This document shows, one piece after another, positions 6,106 through 12,083 of a stretch of DNA of 13,710 bases (position 1 is the stretch's first letter; each line of letters begins with the position of its first letter). This stretch comes from Fibrobacter sp. GTDB taxonomy: Bacteria; Fibrobacterota; Fibrobacteria; Fibrobacterales; Fibrobacteraceae. Position numbers and translations under genes: made by a program. The notes beneath the pieces were generated by a model. That model saw nothing but the letters and a program-made list of their open reading frames with translations, searched no databases and was not told the DNA's origin. The stretch spans positions 1-13,710 of the forward strand of contig JAFWRL010000206.1 of NCBI GenBank assembly GCA_017520105.1, written 5' to 3'.

Positions 6106-6194
6106 CGGGAAGAGCGAGATTCGAACTCGCGATAGGATTAAGTCCTATACGTCCTTAGCAGGGACGCGCCTTCGGCCAACTCGGCCATCTTCCC
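6106..6194 (-). tRNA. tRNA-Ser (anticodon GCT)
   Basis: Reads AGC and AGU serine codons. On the minus strand the acceptor arms GGGAAGA and TCTTCCC pair perfectly. The anticodon stem CGTCC/GGACG encloses the loop CTGCTAA (anticodon GCT). The T loop is GTTCGAATC, and a long variable arm (stem ATAGGA/TCCTAT) marks it as a class II tRNA. The discriminator base is G, as expected for serine. The 3' CCA is not encoded (CTG follows), so it must be added by the CCA enzyme. It has its own promoter and terminator and is transcribed alone. Confidence 0.97.
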
Positions 6195-6209
6195 ATCTTG
6201 GGGACACTA

Positions 6210-6238
6210 ATTTTAACAAAATTTCAGTTTTTTTTCAA
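6210..6238 (-). promoter_or_regulatory. Sigma70-like promoter of tRNA-Ser
   Basis: On the minus strand TTGAAA (6233-6238) and TAAAAT (6210-6215) are separated by exactly 17 bases. The -10 element ends 15 bases before the tRNA 5' end. This differs from the TAnnTTTG-like boxes found before the protein genes. Confidence 0.75.
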
Positions 6239-6331
6239 GGGGTAACGGGCAAAATCATTGTTTTTCCACGCAAAAAAGCCTATTTTTTACATGGTGGGGC
6301 AAGCCACACGGGCCAAGCCCCCAAAAACTTT

Positions 6332-6339
6332 TATATTTT
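6332..6339 (+). promoter_or_regulatory. Candidate -7 box (TATATTTT) of the penicillin-binding protein gene
   Basis: TATATTTT followed by G lies 33 bases upstream of the ATG at 6373, one base off TAnnTTTG. The leader between it and the ATG has no Shine-Dalgarno. It contains GTTAACA and GTTAGTA, two adjacent 7-base units reminiscent of the heptad arrays. Confidence 0.4.
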
Positions 6340-6372
6340 GTAAGTCGTTAACAGTTAGTAATTTACGAAAAC

Positions 6373-9300
6373 ATGCACAAATTCGTTAAAATTCTTGTCG
6401 CCTTCTTTCTCGTAGCCCTTATCTGCTACATTCCCTTCTACATCGTCGTTTTCAAGATTCTCCCGGAACGCGACCCGGACAACCTGTTCAACCGCGCCAA
6501 CATTTTACAAGTGCTCTCCGGCGAAACACGCGTTTTCTACGAAGACGGTGAAAACCTGCTGGGAGCATTCTTCGACGCGAACCACCGCGTCTATGTCCCT
6601 TATGGCGACATTCCAGTCAACTTGGTCAATGCCCTTATCGCCGCCGAAGACTCCCGTTACTGGACCCACAACGGTTACAACCTCAAGGGGTTCATGCGCG
6701 CCATGTTCAATAACCTAAAGGCAGGCCATGTCATCCAGGGAGGTTCCTCGCTCACGCAACAGGCGGTCAAGAACATTTTCGGTCGCGAAGAACGCAGCGT
6801 CAAGGAAAAGCTCAAGGAATTCTTGAACGCGCTCCGCATGGAGAAGCATTTTTCCAAGGAAGACATTTTGGAATTCTACCTGAACCAGTTCCACGTTTCG
6901 GGTACGGGCAAGGGTGTCGCCATCGCGGCGCAGTACTTCTTCAACAAGGAACTCAAGGACCTGACGCTTGCCGAATGCGCCTTCATCGCGGGCTCCGTCA
7001 AAGGGCCGTTCAACTACGACCCGTTCATCCAACGTACCGAAGAGCGCAGGCTAAAGGCGCTCGAACGCGGCGAAACGAGACTCAAGTACGTGCTCGGACG
7101 CATGGTCGAAGAGGGCTACATCGAGCAATCCGAAATGGACTCCGCTCTCGCAAAGCCGCTGGAATTCAACCACGGCAACTTCCGCTTCACGATGAGCACG
7201 ACGCTTGAACGCTTGGAAGAACGCCTCGACAGCGACTACTTCCACGAACTGTTCAAGGAAGAAGGCATCGAAGACTGGCGCAAGGCCCAGCTCGAAATCA
7301 CGACAACGTTGAACGCAAAGTCCCAAGACGCCGCCAAGCGCGCATTGCAGACAAACATCAGCAACTTGCAGCTGCAACTGGGCGGTTTCGTGCTCCCCAA
7401 GGCTCAATTTGCGAACAGGGCACGCACCGCACGCAAAGGCGATTACTTGTACGGCGCCGTCGATAGCGTATTTTTCGATACGACCGGAAGACTGCAATCG
7501 CTCAAGCTGAACTTCGGACAACTGAAAGGCATCGTTACAGAACAGGCGGTCAACGACTTTGCGAAACTCGCGGGCGGCGATGTGAACAAGATTCTCGCGA
7601 CCCAGCTCAAGCCGGGCGCCATCCTCCTCGTGAGCATCATCGACGAAACCCCGATTGACGGTTACGCCCCGTGCAAAATCGAAACGGAACCGGTACTGCA
7701 AGGAGCTCTCATCGCCATCCGGAACGGCAAGGTACTCGCAAGCCAGGGCGGGTTCCACAACACGGGATTTGACCGTAGCTTCAAGGCGCTCCGCCAGCTC
7801 GGTTCCAGCTGGAAGCCGCTCCTTTACGCACTCGCGCTGAAATACCATTGGAATTATCTCGACAACCTCGAAAACGAATTCAACGCATTCCAGTACGGCA
7901 ACCAGTTCTATTTCCCGCGCCCCGACCACAAGAACAAGGGCGACGTGGTGAGCATCGCATGGGCGGCGACACGTTCCGAAAACATCGCCAGCGTTTGGCT
8001 GCTAGAACATCTTTTGGACAAGCTATCCGACAAGGAATTCGAAGATGTCGCCCGCGAAAACGGATTTGCACGTGAACCGGGTGAAGAACGCATACGCTTC
8101 GTCGAACGCTTACGCGACAAGTTTGGTCTCATGATAAAAGAAGAAGTCAAGCGTGAAATTGAATTCACAAAGGCCCGCGACGCCCTTGTCGAGCGCTACA
8201 TGAACGACGGCAAAGTATTGCAAGCCCGCGCCGTGCAAAATCTGCGTTACGGGACGTTCAACGACATCGGCTTAAAACAAGCTAAACGCGACGCCAAGAT
8301 GACGAAGTACGTCAACCACAACTTCAAGCGTTACTCCGAAATTTGGCGAGCCCGCGAAATCCAGGAACTCGATCCGGATGAATCAGCAAACTTGTTGCCG
8401 CTCGATTCCGTGAAACTCGCAGACAACTTCTCGCTTGCAGATTTCAAGCGTTTGAACGCGATGATTGAACCCGTCGATAGCGACGCGGATTACTATAGCA
8501 TGGAGCATCTGCGTTATTGGCCGGATTACCGTCGAGCCCTTTCCATGTCGGAATACGCACGTTTCGCACACGAAATCGGCATCCACCAGAAATTGCAGAA
8601 AGTGTTCAGCATGCCGCTCGGCGTGAACGACATTACGCTTGCAGAAATCAGCACTGCCTACCAGACGATTCTCACCGGAAAAGTTTTCAAATGCAAGGAT
8701 GCCGACTGGTCGGACCCCTGCTTTATCAAGGAAATCAGGAACCGCGATGGACGCGTCATCTTCAGGAACAAGATGGAATCCAAGACGGTGCTTGACGATA
8801 CTGTAACGACCCAGATGGGCGTCATGTTGCGTTCCGTGTTCACGAACGGTACAGCCCACAGCCAGCTCTCGGCACTTAGCGTCAAGAATCCCGAAGGTTC
8901 GAACAAGCTCCGCTTCCCGGTGATGGGCAAGACGGGTACGACAAACGATTATAGGAACGTGGCATTCTTGGGAGCGCTCCCGACGTACGTGAAAGAAAAG
9001 AACGGAATCGCGCTGGATAGCGTTGTCGCTATCGGAAGCTACGTCGGCTTTGACGACAACAAGCCCTTGAAATCGGGACGTACGCGTATTGCAGGCGCTT
9101 CGGGCGGCCTCCCGCAATGGGCCGAATTCGCCAAGGAAGAAATTGAAATTCTCGGAATTCCAAGGCAGATTGACTTCCTCGATATTTCGATGATTGCAAC
9201 AGGCGAAGTGCCGCTGATGCTGACAAACGAACGCGGCGAATTGACAGTTGACCCGCTGACCGGCGAAGCTTTACTCCGCGGCGAAAAAGGGCGCCCGCTG

Positions 9301-9786
9301 CCGTGGCTCGACGTGCCGGGATTCACGCCGCCGCAAGTGCAGAAGATTGCCGCAGAAACCATCGCAAAATCGGGCATTGTCGTAAGCTTGCCGATGCCGC
9401 AGACCGCAACACCGGATACCGGAGCACAAACAAACGCAACGGGTTCCGCGACGCAGGCAGGAACAGCTCCGCAAACGACGCAAGCGCAGGCGATTCCGGC
9501 TGATGCAAGGCCCGTTTCCGAAGTGATGAAGGCCGATTCTGCAAAACGTGCCGCCGAAGCCGCGAAGAACGCCGCAGGAACGCAGCCCGCCGCTGGAACC
9601 GCACCGCAGCAGGGAACGGCAACATCAACCGCAACCGCGGCAAGCACACCGGCCCCACAAACCGCAAAGCCCGTCGTTCAGCCGCCAAAACCGCAAGCTG
9701 CCATGCCCAAGGACGACGACTGGGATTTGCCTGAAAACTTCAACAGCCAGAACGCATTCGTGCCTATCGAAGCAGACGCAGATTAG
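6373..9786 (+). CDS. Class A penicillin-binding protein (bifunctional glycosyltransferase/transpeptidase)
   Basis: Polymerises lipid II into glycan strands and cross-links the stem peptides on the outer face of the inner membrane. The 1137 residues run: a membrane anchor (about 6-29); a GT51 domain with catalytic Glu92 in AAEDSRYW, GGSSLTQQ at 123-130, and ILEFYLN with Glu167; a linker domain; and a transpeptidase with SSWK (nucleophile Ser478, Lys481), SEN at 535-537 and KTGT at 853-856. All catalytic motifs are intact. The SEN-to-KTG distance is about 316 residues, against roughly 130-190 in E. coli PBP1b and PBP1a, because of a charged helical insertion (about 550-760). After about residue 1005 the tail is Ala/Thr/Pro/Gln-rich and ends in an acidic segment with DDDWDLPENF. 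The total is longer than the usual 750-900. No Shine-Dalgarno is seen; a TATATTTT box lies upstream and a terminator follows at 9807. It is the first gene of the plus-strand block. Confidence 0.93.
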   Translation: MHKFVKILVAFFLVALICYIPFYIVVFKILPERDPDNLFNRANILQVLSGETRVFYEDGENLLGAFFDANHRVYVPYGDIPVNLVNALIAAEDSRYWTHNGYNLKGFMRAMFNNLKAGHVIQGGSSLTQQAVKNIFGREERSVKEKLKEFLNALRMEKHFSKEDILEFYLNQFHVSGTGKGVAIAAQYFFNKELKDLTLAECAFIAGSVKGPFNYDPFIQRTEERRLKALERGETRLKYVLGRMVEEGYIEQSEMDSALAKPLEFNHGNFRFTMSTTLERLEERLDSDYFHELFKEEGIEDWRKAQLEITTTLNAKSQDAAKRALQTNISNLQLQLGGFVLPKAQFANRARTARKGDYLYGAVDSVFFDTTGRLQSLKLNFGQLKGIVTEQAVNDFAKLAGGDVNKILATQLKPGAILLVSIIDETPIDGYAPCKIETEPVLQGALIAIRNGKVLASQGGFHNTGFDRSFKALRQLGSSWKPLLYALALKYHWNYLDNLENEFNAFQYGNQFYFPRPDHKNKGDVVSIAWAATRSENIASVWLLEHLLDKLSDKEFEDVARENGFAREPGEERIRFVERLRDKFGLMIKEEVKREIEFTKARDALVERYMNDGKVLQARAVQNLRYGTFNDIGLKQAKRDAKMTKYVNHNFKRYSEIWRAREIQELDPDESANLLPLDSVKLADNFSLADFKRLNAMIEPVDSDADYYSMEHLRYWPDYRRALSMSEYARFAHEIGIHQKLQKVFSMPLGVNDITLAEISTAYQTILTGKVFKCKDADWSDPCFIKEIRNRDGRVIFRNKMESKTVLDDTVTTQMGVMLRSVFTNGTAHSQLSALSVKNPEGSNKLRFPVMGKTGTTNDYRNVAFLGALPTYVKEKNGIALDSVVAIGSYVGFDDNKPLKSGRTRIAGASGGLPQWAEFAKEEIEILGIPRQIDFLDISMIATGEVPLMLTNERGELTVDPLTGEALLRGEKGRPLPWLDVPGFTPPQVQKIAAETIAKSGIVVSLPMPQTATPDTGAQTNATGSATQAGTAPQTTQAQAIPADARPVSEVMKADSAKRAAEAAKNAAGTQPAAGTAPQQGTATSTATAASTPAPQTAKPVVQPPKPQAAMPKDDDWDLPENFNSQNAFVPIEADAD

Positions 9787-9806
9787 ACGAAATATTTATT
9801 ATTGTC

Positions 9807-9836
9807 ACCCCGGCCACTGTGCCGGGGTCAGTTTTT
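9807..9836 (+). terminator. Terminator of the penicillin-binding protein gene, also a palindromic repeat
   Basis: An 8-bp perfect stem ACCCCGGC/GCCGGGGT (9807-9814, 9821-9828) with a six-base loop, followed by five T residues at 9832-9836, 20 bases past the stop codon. The flanks (TGTCACCCC...) match the dispersed palindromic repeats nearby, so a repeat copy may have been recruited as the terminator. Confidence 0.8.
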
Positions 9837-9894
9837 ATGAGAACTCACTTTTATCGTTTACTATAGAACTAGGGATAAAACACTGCACAGTCCA

Positions 9895-9940
9895 GCCCGC
9901 CTTACTTCGACACAGCTCAGCACAGGTCGCGGGATGACAG
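9895..9940. repeat. Palindromic intergenic repeat (GCGGGATGACAG type)
   Basis: CCCGC at 9896-9900 pairs with GCGGG at 9929-9933; between them is ACTTCGACACAGCTCAG, and the right edge is ATGACAG. It resembles the TTCGACAAGCTCAG-type palindromes often seen between bacterial genes. Lies in the 311-base gap between 9786 and 10098, which holds only repeats and promoter sequence. Confidence 0.5.
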
Positions 9941-9962
9941 TAAAAAGTTCCGTGTAAGTCGG

Positions 9963-9987
9963 CCCCGGAATGAATCCGGGGTGACAT
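9963..9987. repeat. Palindromic intergenic repeat (CCGGGGTGACA type)
   Basis: A 7-bp stem CCCCGGA/TCCGGGG (9963-9969, 9975-9981) with loop ATGAA, followed by TGACAT. No T-tract follows, so it is a repeat rather than a terminator. It is nearly the same hairpin as at 9807-9828. Confidence 0.55.
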
Positions 9988-10068
9988 ATGAGAATATGAG
10001 GGGAGTAGCATCCTCTTTTTTGGAATATTGTCTTGTAGATAATATGCAATTTTTTCCTTATACCAAAG

Positions 10069-10076
10069 TATATTAC
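10069..10076 (+). promoter_or_regulatory. Weak candidate -7 box (TATATTAC) of 10098-10649
   Basis: TATATTAC lies 21 bases upstream of the ATG and differs at two positions from TAnnTTTG. The segment AGTATATTAC followed by ATAAGGAGAAAATT closely parallels the upstream region of the paralogue at 11281, which argues that both leaders were duplicated with the gene. Confidence 0.35.
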
Positions 10077-10097
10077 AGAGGATAAGGAGAAAATTAT

Positions 10098-10649
10098 ATG
10101 GCTACGAGTAAAAATATCATTTTAGTCTTTTTATTGGTATGCGCACTGTTCGGCAATGCATTAGCACAAAGAATGTCACCATGGCATGAAACATGGCACA
10201 TTACAAAGCACAACGAAACAAGCATAAACAACACCAATATGGAAATAGACAGTGTCGAATTTTACGAAAAATTGATAGAGAAATACAATGAAGACGCTTC
10301 ATACTCACAAAATGTCGTCGGCATAATAATTGGAGCGCCCTTATCTTTCATAGGCTCCCTTTTTTTTATCACAGGATTATATCAAGCAAATACATCGAAC
10401 GGGTTTGAAGCACTCGGAGGAGCAATTGCTGTTATTGGATCAATTCCTTTACTTCTTATAGGTCTTCCTGTTTATATATATAACAGGAGTAAATACAGTG
10501 AGCATAAAAGAAATGCTGATATACGCGATGATTACCAAAATGCGTTGAACAAGTACAAACAAAAAAAGAAATCGGCCCAACTCATAATTGCCCCTGCCGT
10601 AAATTTACTTAGCGCCGGTGGCGGCATCAATGCGGTACTCCAATTCTAG
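10098..10649 (+). CDS. Small signal-peptide protein with two membrane segments, unrecognised family (paralogue 2)
   Basis: An unrecognised 183-residue protein. A signal peptide (cleavage likely at ALA23|Q24) leads to a polar segment with DSVEFYEKL at 51-59, two hydrophobic segments (about 73-95 and 105-128), a basic helical stretch containing YSEHKRNADIRDDYQNAL (133-150), then LIIAPAVNL and a C-terminal AGGGINAVLQF. The last 11 residues are identical to those of the protein encoded at 11281-11952, although the DNA differs at synonymous positions, so the end is under protein-level selection. A C-terminal Phe on an amphipathic strand recalls outer-membrane protein ends, but two hydrophobic helices argue for the inner membrane; location is unresolved. 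The AAGGAG ribosome site is strong. Codons are clearly more AT-rich than in the penicillin-binding protein gene. A broken enzyme gene starts directly at its stop codon. Confidence 0.85.
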   Translation: MATSKNIILVFLLVCALFGNALAQRMSPWHETWHITKHNETSINNTNMEIDSVEFYEKLIEKYNEDASYSQNVVGIIIGAPLSFIGSLFFITGLYQANTSNGFEALGGAIAVIGSIPLLLIGLPVYIYNRSKYSEHKRNADIRDDYQNALNKYKQKKKSAQLIIAPAVNLLSAGGGINAVLQF

Positions 10650-11023
10650 CCGCCATCGCAGGCGACAAGATTTCGCTTACGCTCCCCGCAAAATCCATCA
10701 CCGCGATAATCGCAACGTCTGAAAAGCCGAAAGTTGTCGATTCCACGAATTCGATTAAGTATAGGCGTTCGATGGGCAGCGTCAAAAATATTCAAACAAA
10801 TTACAGCATTGCAACGCAAGGCAGAAACATTACTGTGAACAGGATTGCAAATTCGTCAGGAAATTCGAAAAACAATTACTCGCTCGTCAATGCGATTGGG
10901 CAGGTTATCAAAAGCGGAATGTGGAACTTCAATGCAGGCTCTTTAAACATTGCAGTGCCGCATTCGGGCAAGTTCATTCTCCGCGTCGGTAAGGAACATT
11001 ATCACATACAAGTGATGCAGTAG
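10649..11023 (+). pseudogene. 3' remnant of a secreted carbohydrate-active enzyme with a C-terminal sorting-like module
   Basis: Reading the frame that includes 10649-10651 gives a continuous 124-codon segment to TAG at 11021. It begins AAIAGDKISLTLPAKSITAII, like the last strand of the beta-sandwich that follows catalytic barrels in some glycoside hydrolases (GH30-like; tentative). After a linker come NYSIATQGRNITVNRI, NYSLVNAIGQVIKSG, and finally LNIAVPHSGKFILRVG, the pattern of a Fibrobacter/T9SS-type C-terminal module (NxxGQ then SGxYxxRV). There is no N-terminus, catalytic domain, signal peptide or ribosome site. An in-frame ATG at 10772 would give only 83 residues. The frame differs from that of the upstream gene, so the two are not fused. 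Best explained as a gene whose 5' part was deleted or replaced by the paralogue at 10098-10649. Confidence 0.7.
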
Positions 11024-11054
11024 GGCTAGGTTTTTGTAAAGATAAATGTCTTAG

Positions 11055-11075
11055 ATCCTCGATCAGGTCGAGGAT
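11055..11075. repeat. Palindromic intergenic repeat (ATCCTCGA type, copy 1)
   Basis: An 8-bp stem ATCCTCGA/TCGAGGAT with loop TCAGG, followed by AACG. Nearly identical to the copy at 11972-11992; the two copies flank the gene at 11281-11952. Confidence 0.65.
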
Positions 11076-11084
11076 AACGAAGAA

Positions 11085-11125
11085 GGGAATCCTATCGCTG
11101 CACTACGTTCCGCTCCAGAATAACA
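11085..11125. repeat. Imperfect palindromic repeat (minus-strand TGTTATTCTGGAGCG type)
   Basis: On the minus strand it begins TGTTATTCTGGAGCGGAACG and ends GCGATAGGATTCCC, the same layout as widespread GTCATTCTGAGCG...GAATCC intergenic repeats. It lies ten bases past the hairpin at 11055-11075. The rest of the gap to 11280 holds the inverted repeat at 11162 and the promoter. Confidence 0.45.
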
Positions 11126-11161
11126 TAGGTGAAGTCCTTGATTAATCTCTCTTAGCATTGC

Positions 11162-11185
11162 AAATGTGCAAGATATTGCGCATTT
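11162..11185. promoter_or_regulatory. 24-base inverted repeat upstream of paralogue 3, candidate operator or hairpin
   Basis: Arms AAATGTGCAA (11162-11171) and TTGCGCATTT (11176-11185) pair over all ten positions, one as T-G wobble, around a GATA loop. It lies about 65 bases upstream of the candidate -7 box of 11281-11952. No T-tract follows directly, so it does not look like a terminator. A second perfect palindrome, AAAAAACGTTTTTT, is at 11201-11214. Confidence 0.4.
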
Positions 11186-11250
11186 ATTGAATAAAAATGC
11201 AAAAAACGTTTTTTTTTACAAAATACGTAACATTTTATTTACTCATAGTA

Positions 11251-11258
11251 TATATTTA
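11251..11258 (+). promoter_or_regulatory. Candidate -7 box (TATATTTA) of 11281-11952
   Basis: One base off TAnnTTTG, 22 bases upstream of the ATG, with AAGGAG between. Its surroundings parallel those of the gene at 10098. Confidence 0.45.
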
Positions 11259-11280
11259 CAAAAAATAAGGAGAAAATTTT

Positions 11281-11952
11281 ATGGCAAATTGCAGAAATAT
11301 CTTTTTCGCCATTTTACTGTGTGGTTCGTTTTTCTGCAACGTATTCGCTACAGAGAGTCAAGCAAATCTAATAGAAAACAATGAACCAGCGTTTATTGAC
11401 TTGAACAAACTCACTTCACAAAAGCAAAAAAACATTGTCAAACCCAACACACAACAGAATAACACAATAAACATTGCCGCAATCGACAGCACCATTCTTT
11501 ACTACGAAGATTTAATTACTCAAGAAAATAAAAAAGCAAACTATAAACCAAATGTTACCGGAATCGCTGTTGGAGGTAGCGTAACTGGTGTAGGTATAGC
11601 TTTTCTCATTTGGGGAATAACATATAACCCAAGCAAAAAAGAATCTTCATCATCCAAAAAAAACAATTCAATCAAAGATAATGCGAATGCTTTTGGTGAA
11701 GCCATGGGAAACGCATTAGCGGCTGCTATGTTGGTTGTTACAGGTGTTGTTTGCACTCTTACCGGATTTGCTGTTTTAGGATATAATGTTAATAAATACA
11801 AAGAACATAAAAAGCATGCCGTTAAGCGGGACGAATATAAAGAGGCTTTGGAACAATACAAATTGCAAAAACAATCTGTACAAATTACAATCATCCCCAC
11901 AGTGAATTTGGCAAGTGCCGGCGGCGGCATCAACGCGGTATTGCAGTTCTAA
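11281..11952 (+). CDS. Small signal-peptide protein with two membrane segments, unrecognised family (paralogue 3)
   Basis: A 223-residue relative of the protein at 10098-10649. A signal peptide (cleavage likely after Ala23) is followed by a 45-residue Asn/Gln/Lys-rich segment, DSTILYYEDL at 69-78, a first hydrophobic segment (92-113), a Ser/Lys-rich insertion absent from paralogue 2 (about 117-133), a second hydrophobic segment (140-168), a basic helix with YKEHKKHAVKRDEYKEALEQY (173-193), then ITIIPTVNL and AGGGINAVLQF. The conserved end and the DS-YYE and Y-x-E-H-K motifs define the family; the middle drifts. Function is unknown. Two Gly-rich membrane helices plus a basic helix would suit an envelope-anchoring role, but this is a guess. 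The ribosome site AAGGAG is strong. Base composition is distinctly AT-rich. It is flanked by matching hairpin repeats at 11055 and 11972. Confidence 0.85.
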   Translation: MANCRNIFFAILLCGSFFCNVFATESQANLIENNEPAFIDLNKLTSQKQKNIVKPNTQQNNTINIAAIDSTILYYEDLITQENKKANYKPNVTGIAVGGSVTGVGIAFLIWGITYNPSKKESSSSKKNNSIKDNANAFGEAMGNALAAAMLVVTGVVCTLTGFAVLGYNVNKYKEHKKHAVKRDEYKEALEQYKLQKQSVQITIIPTVNLASAGGGINAVLQF

Positions 11953-11971
11953 GAATAAGAAGAATCATTAA

Positions 11972-11992
11972 ATCCTCGATCAAGTCGAGGAT
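11972..11992. repeat. Palindromic intergenic repeat (ATCCTCGA type, copy 2)
   Basis: An 8-bp stem ATCCTCGA/TCGAGGAT with loop TCAAG, followed by GACAAC; only the loop differs from copy 1 at 11055-11075. It lies 20 bases past the stop codon of paralogue 3. No T-tract follows, so termination here would need other help. Confidence 0.65.
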
Positions 11993-12002
11993 GACAACGC
12001 CC

Positions 12003-12037
12003 CAACCACTGTTTACTAACCACTAGCCACTAAAAAA
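12003..12037. repeat. Heptanucleotide repeat array, five units, upstream of the lipoprotein gene
   Basis: Phased units CAACCAC, TGTTTAC, TAACCAC, TAGCCAC, TAAAAAA. The third and fourth are the exact complements of units in the array at 5216-5250. The array ends four bases before the candidate -7 box at 12042-12049 and has the same orientation relative to transcription as the array at lysA. Confidence 0.65.
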
Positions 12038-12041
12038 TTAT

Positions 12042-12049
12042 TATCTTTA
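12042..12049 (+). promoter_or_regulatory. Candidate -7 box (TATCTTTA) of the lipoprotein gene
   Basis: One base off TAnnTTTG, 34 bases upstream of the ATG at 12084, directly after a heptad array. Confidence 0.45.
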
Positions 12050-12083
12050 GTCCTGTAATTAACGAAATTTTTCGGAGCGTTTC

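Noticed and set aside
6059..6343. Plus-strand open frame of 94 codons
   Set aside because: It overlaps the whole tRNA-Ser, its terminator and its promoter on the opposite strand and has no ribosome site.
7051..7929. Minus-strand open frames of 200-290 codons inside the penicillin-binding protein gene (also 8383-9117 and 9039-9647)
   Set aside because: Shadows caused by codon bias of the sense gene, whose catalytic motifs span the region.
10772..11023. Independent 83-residue gene
   Set aside because: Its frame continues upstream of the ATG into recognisable enzyme sequence to about 10649, so the ATG is an internal Met of a truncated gene.
11166..11384. 72-codon plus-strand frame overlapping the start of paralogue 3
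   Set aside because: It runs through the inverted repeat, promoter and ribosome site of 11281-11952 and is out of frame with it; no supporting signal.
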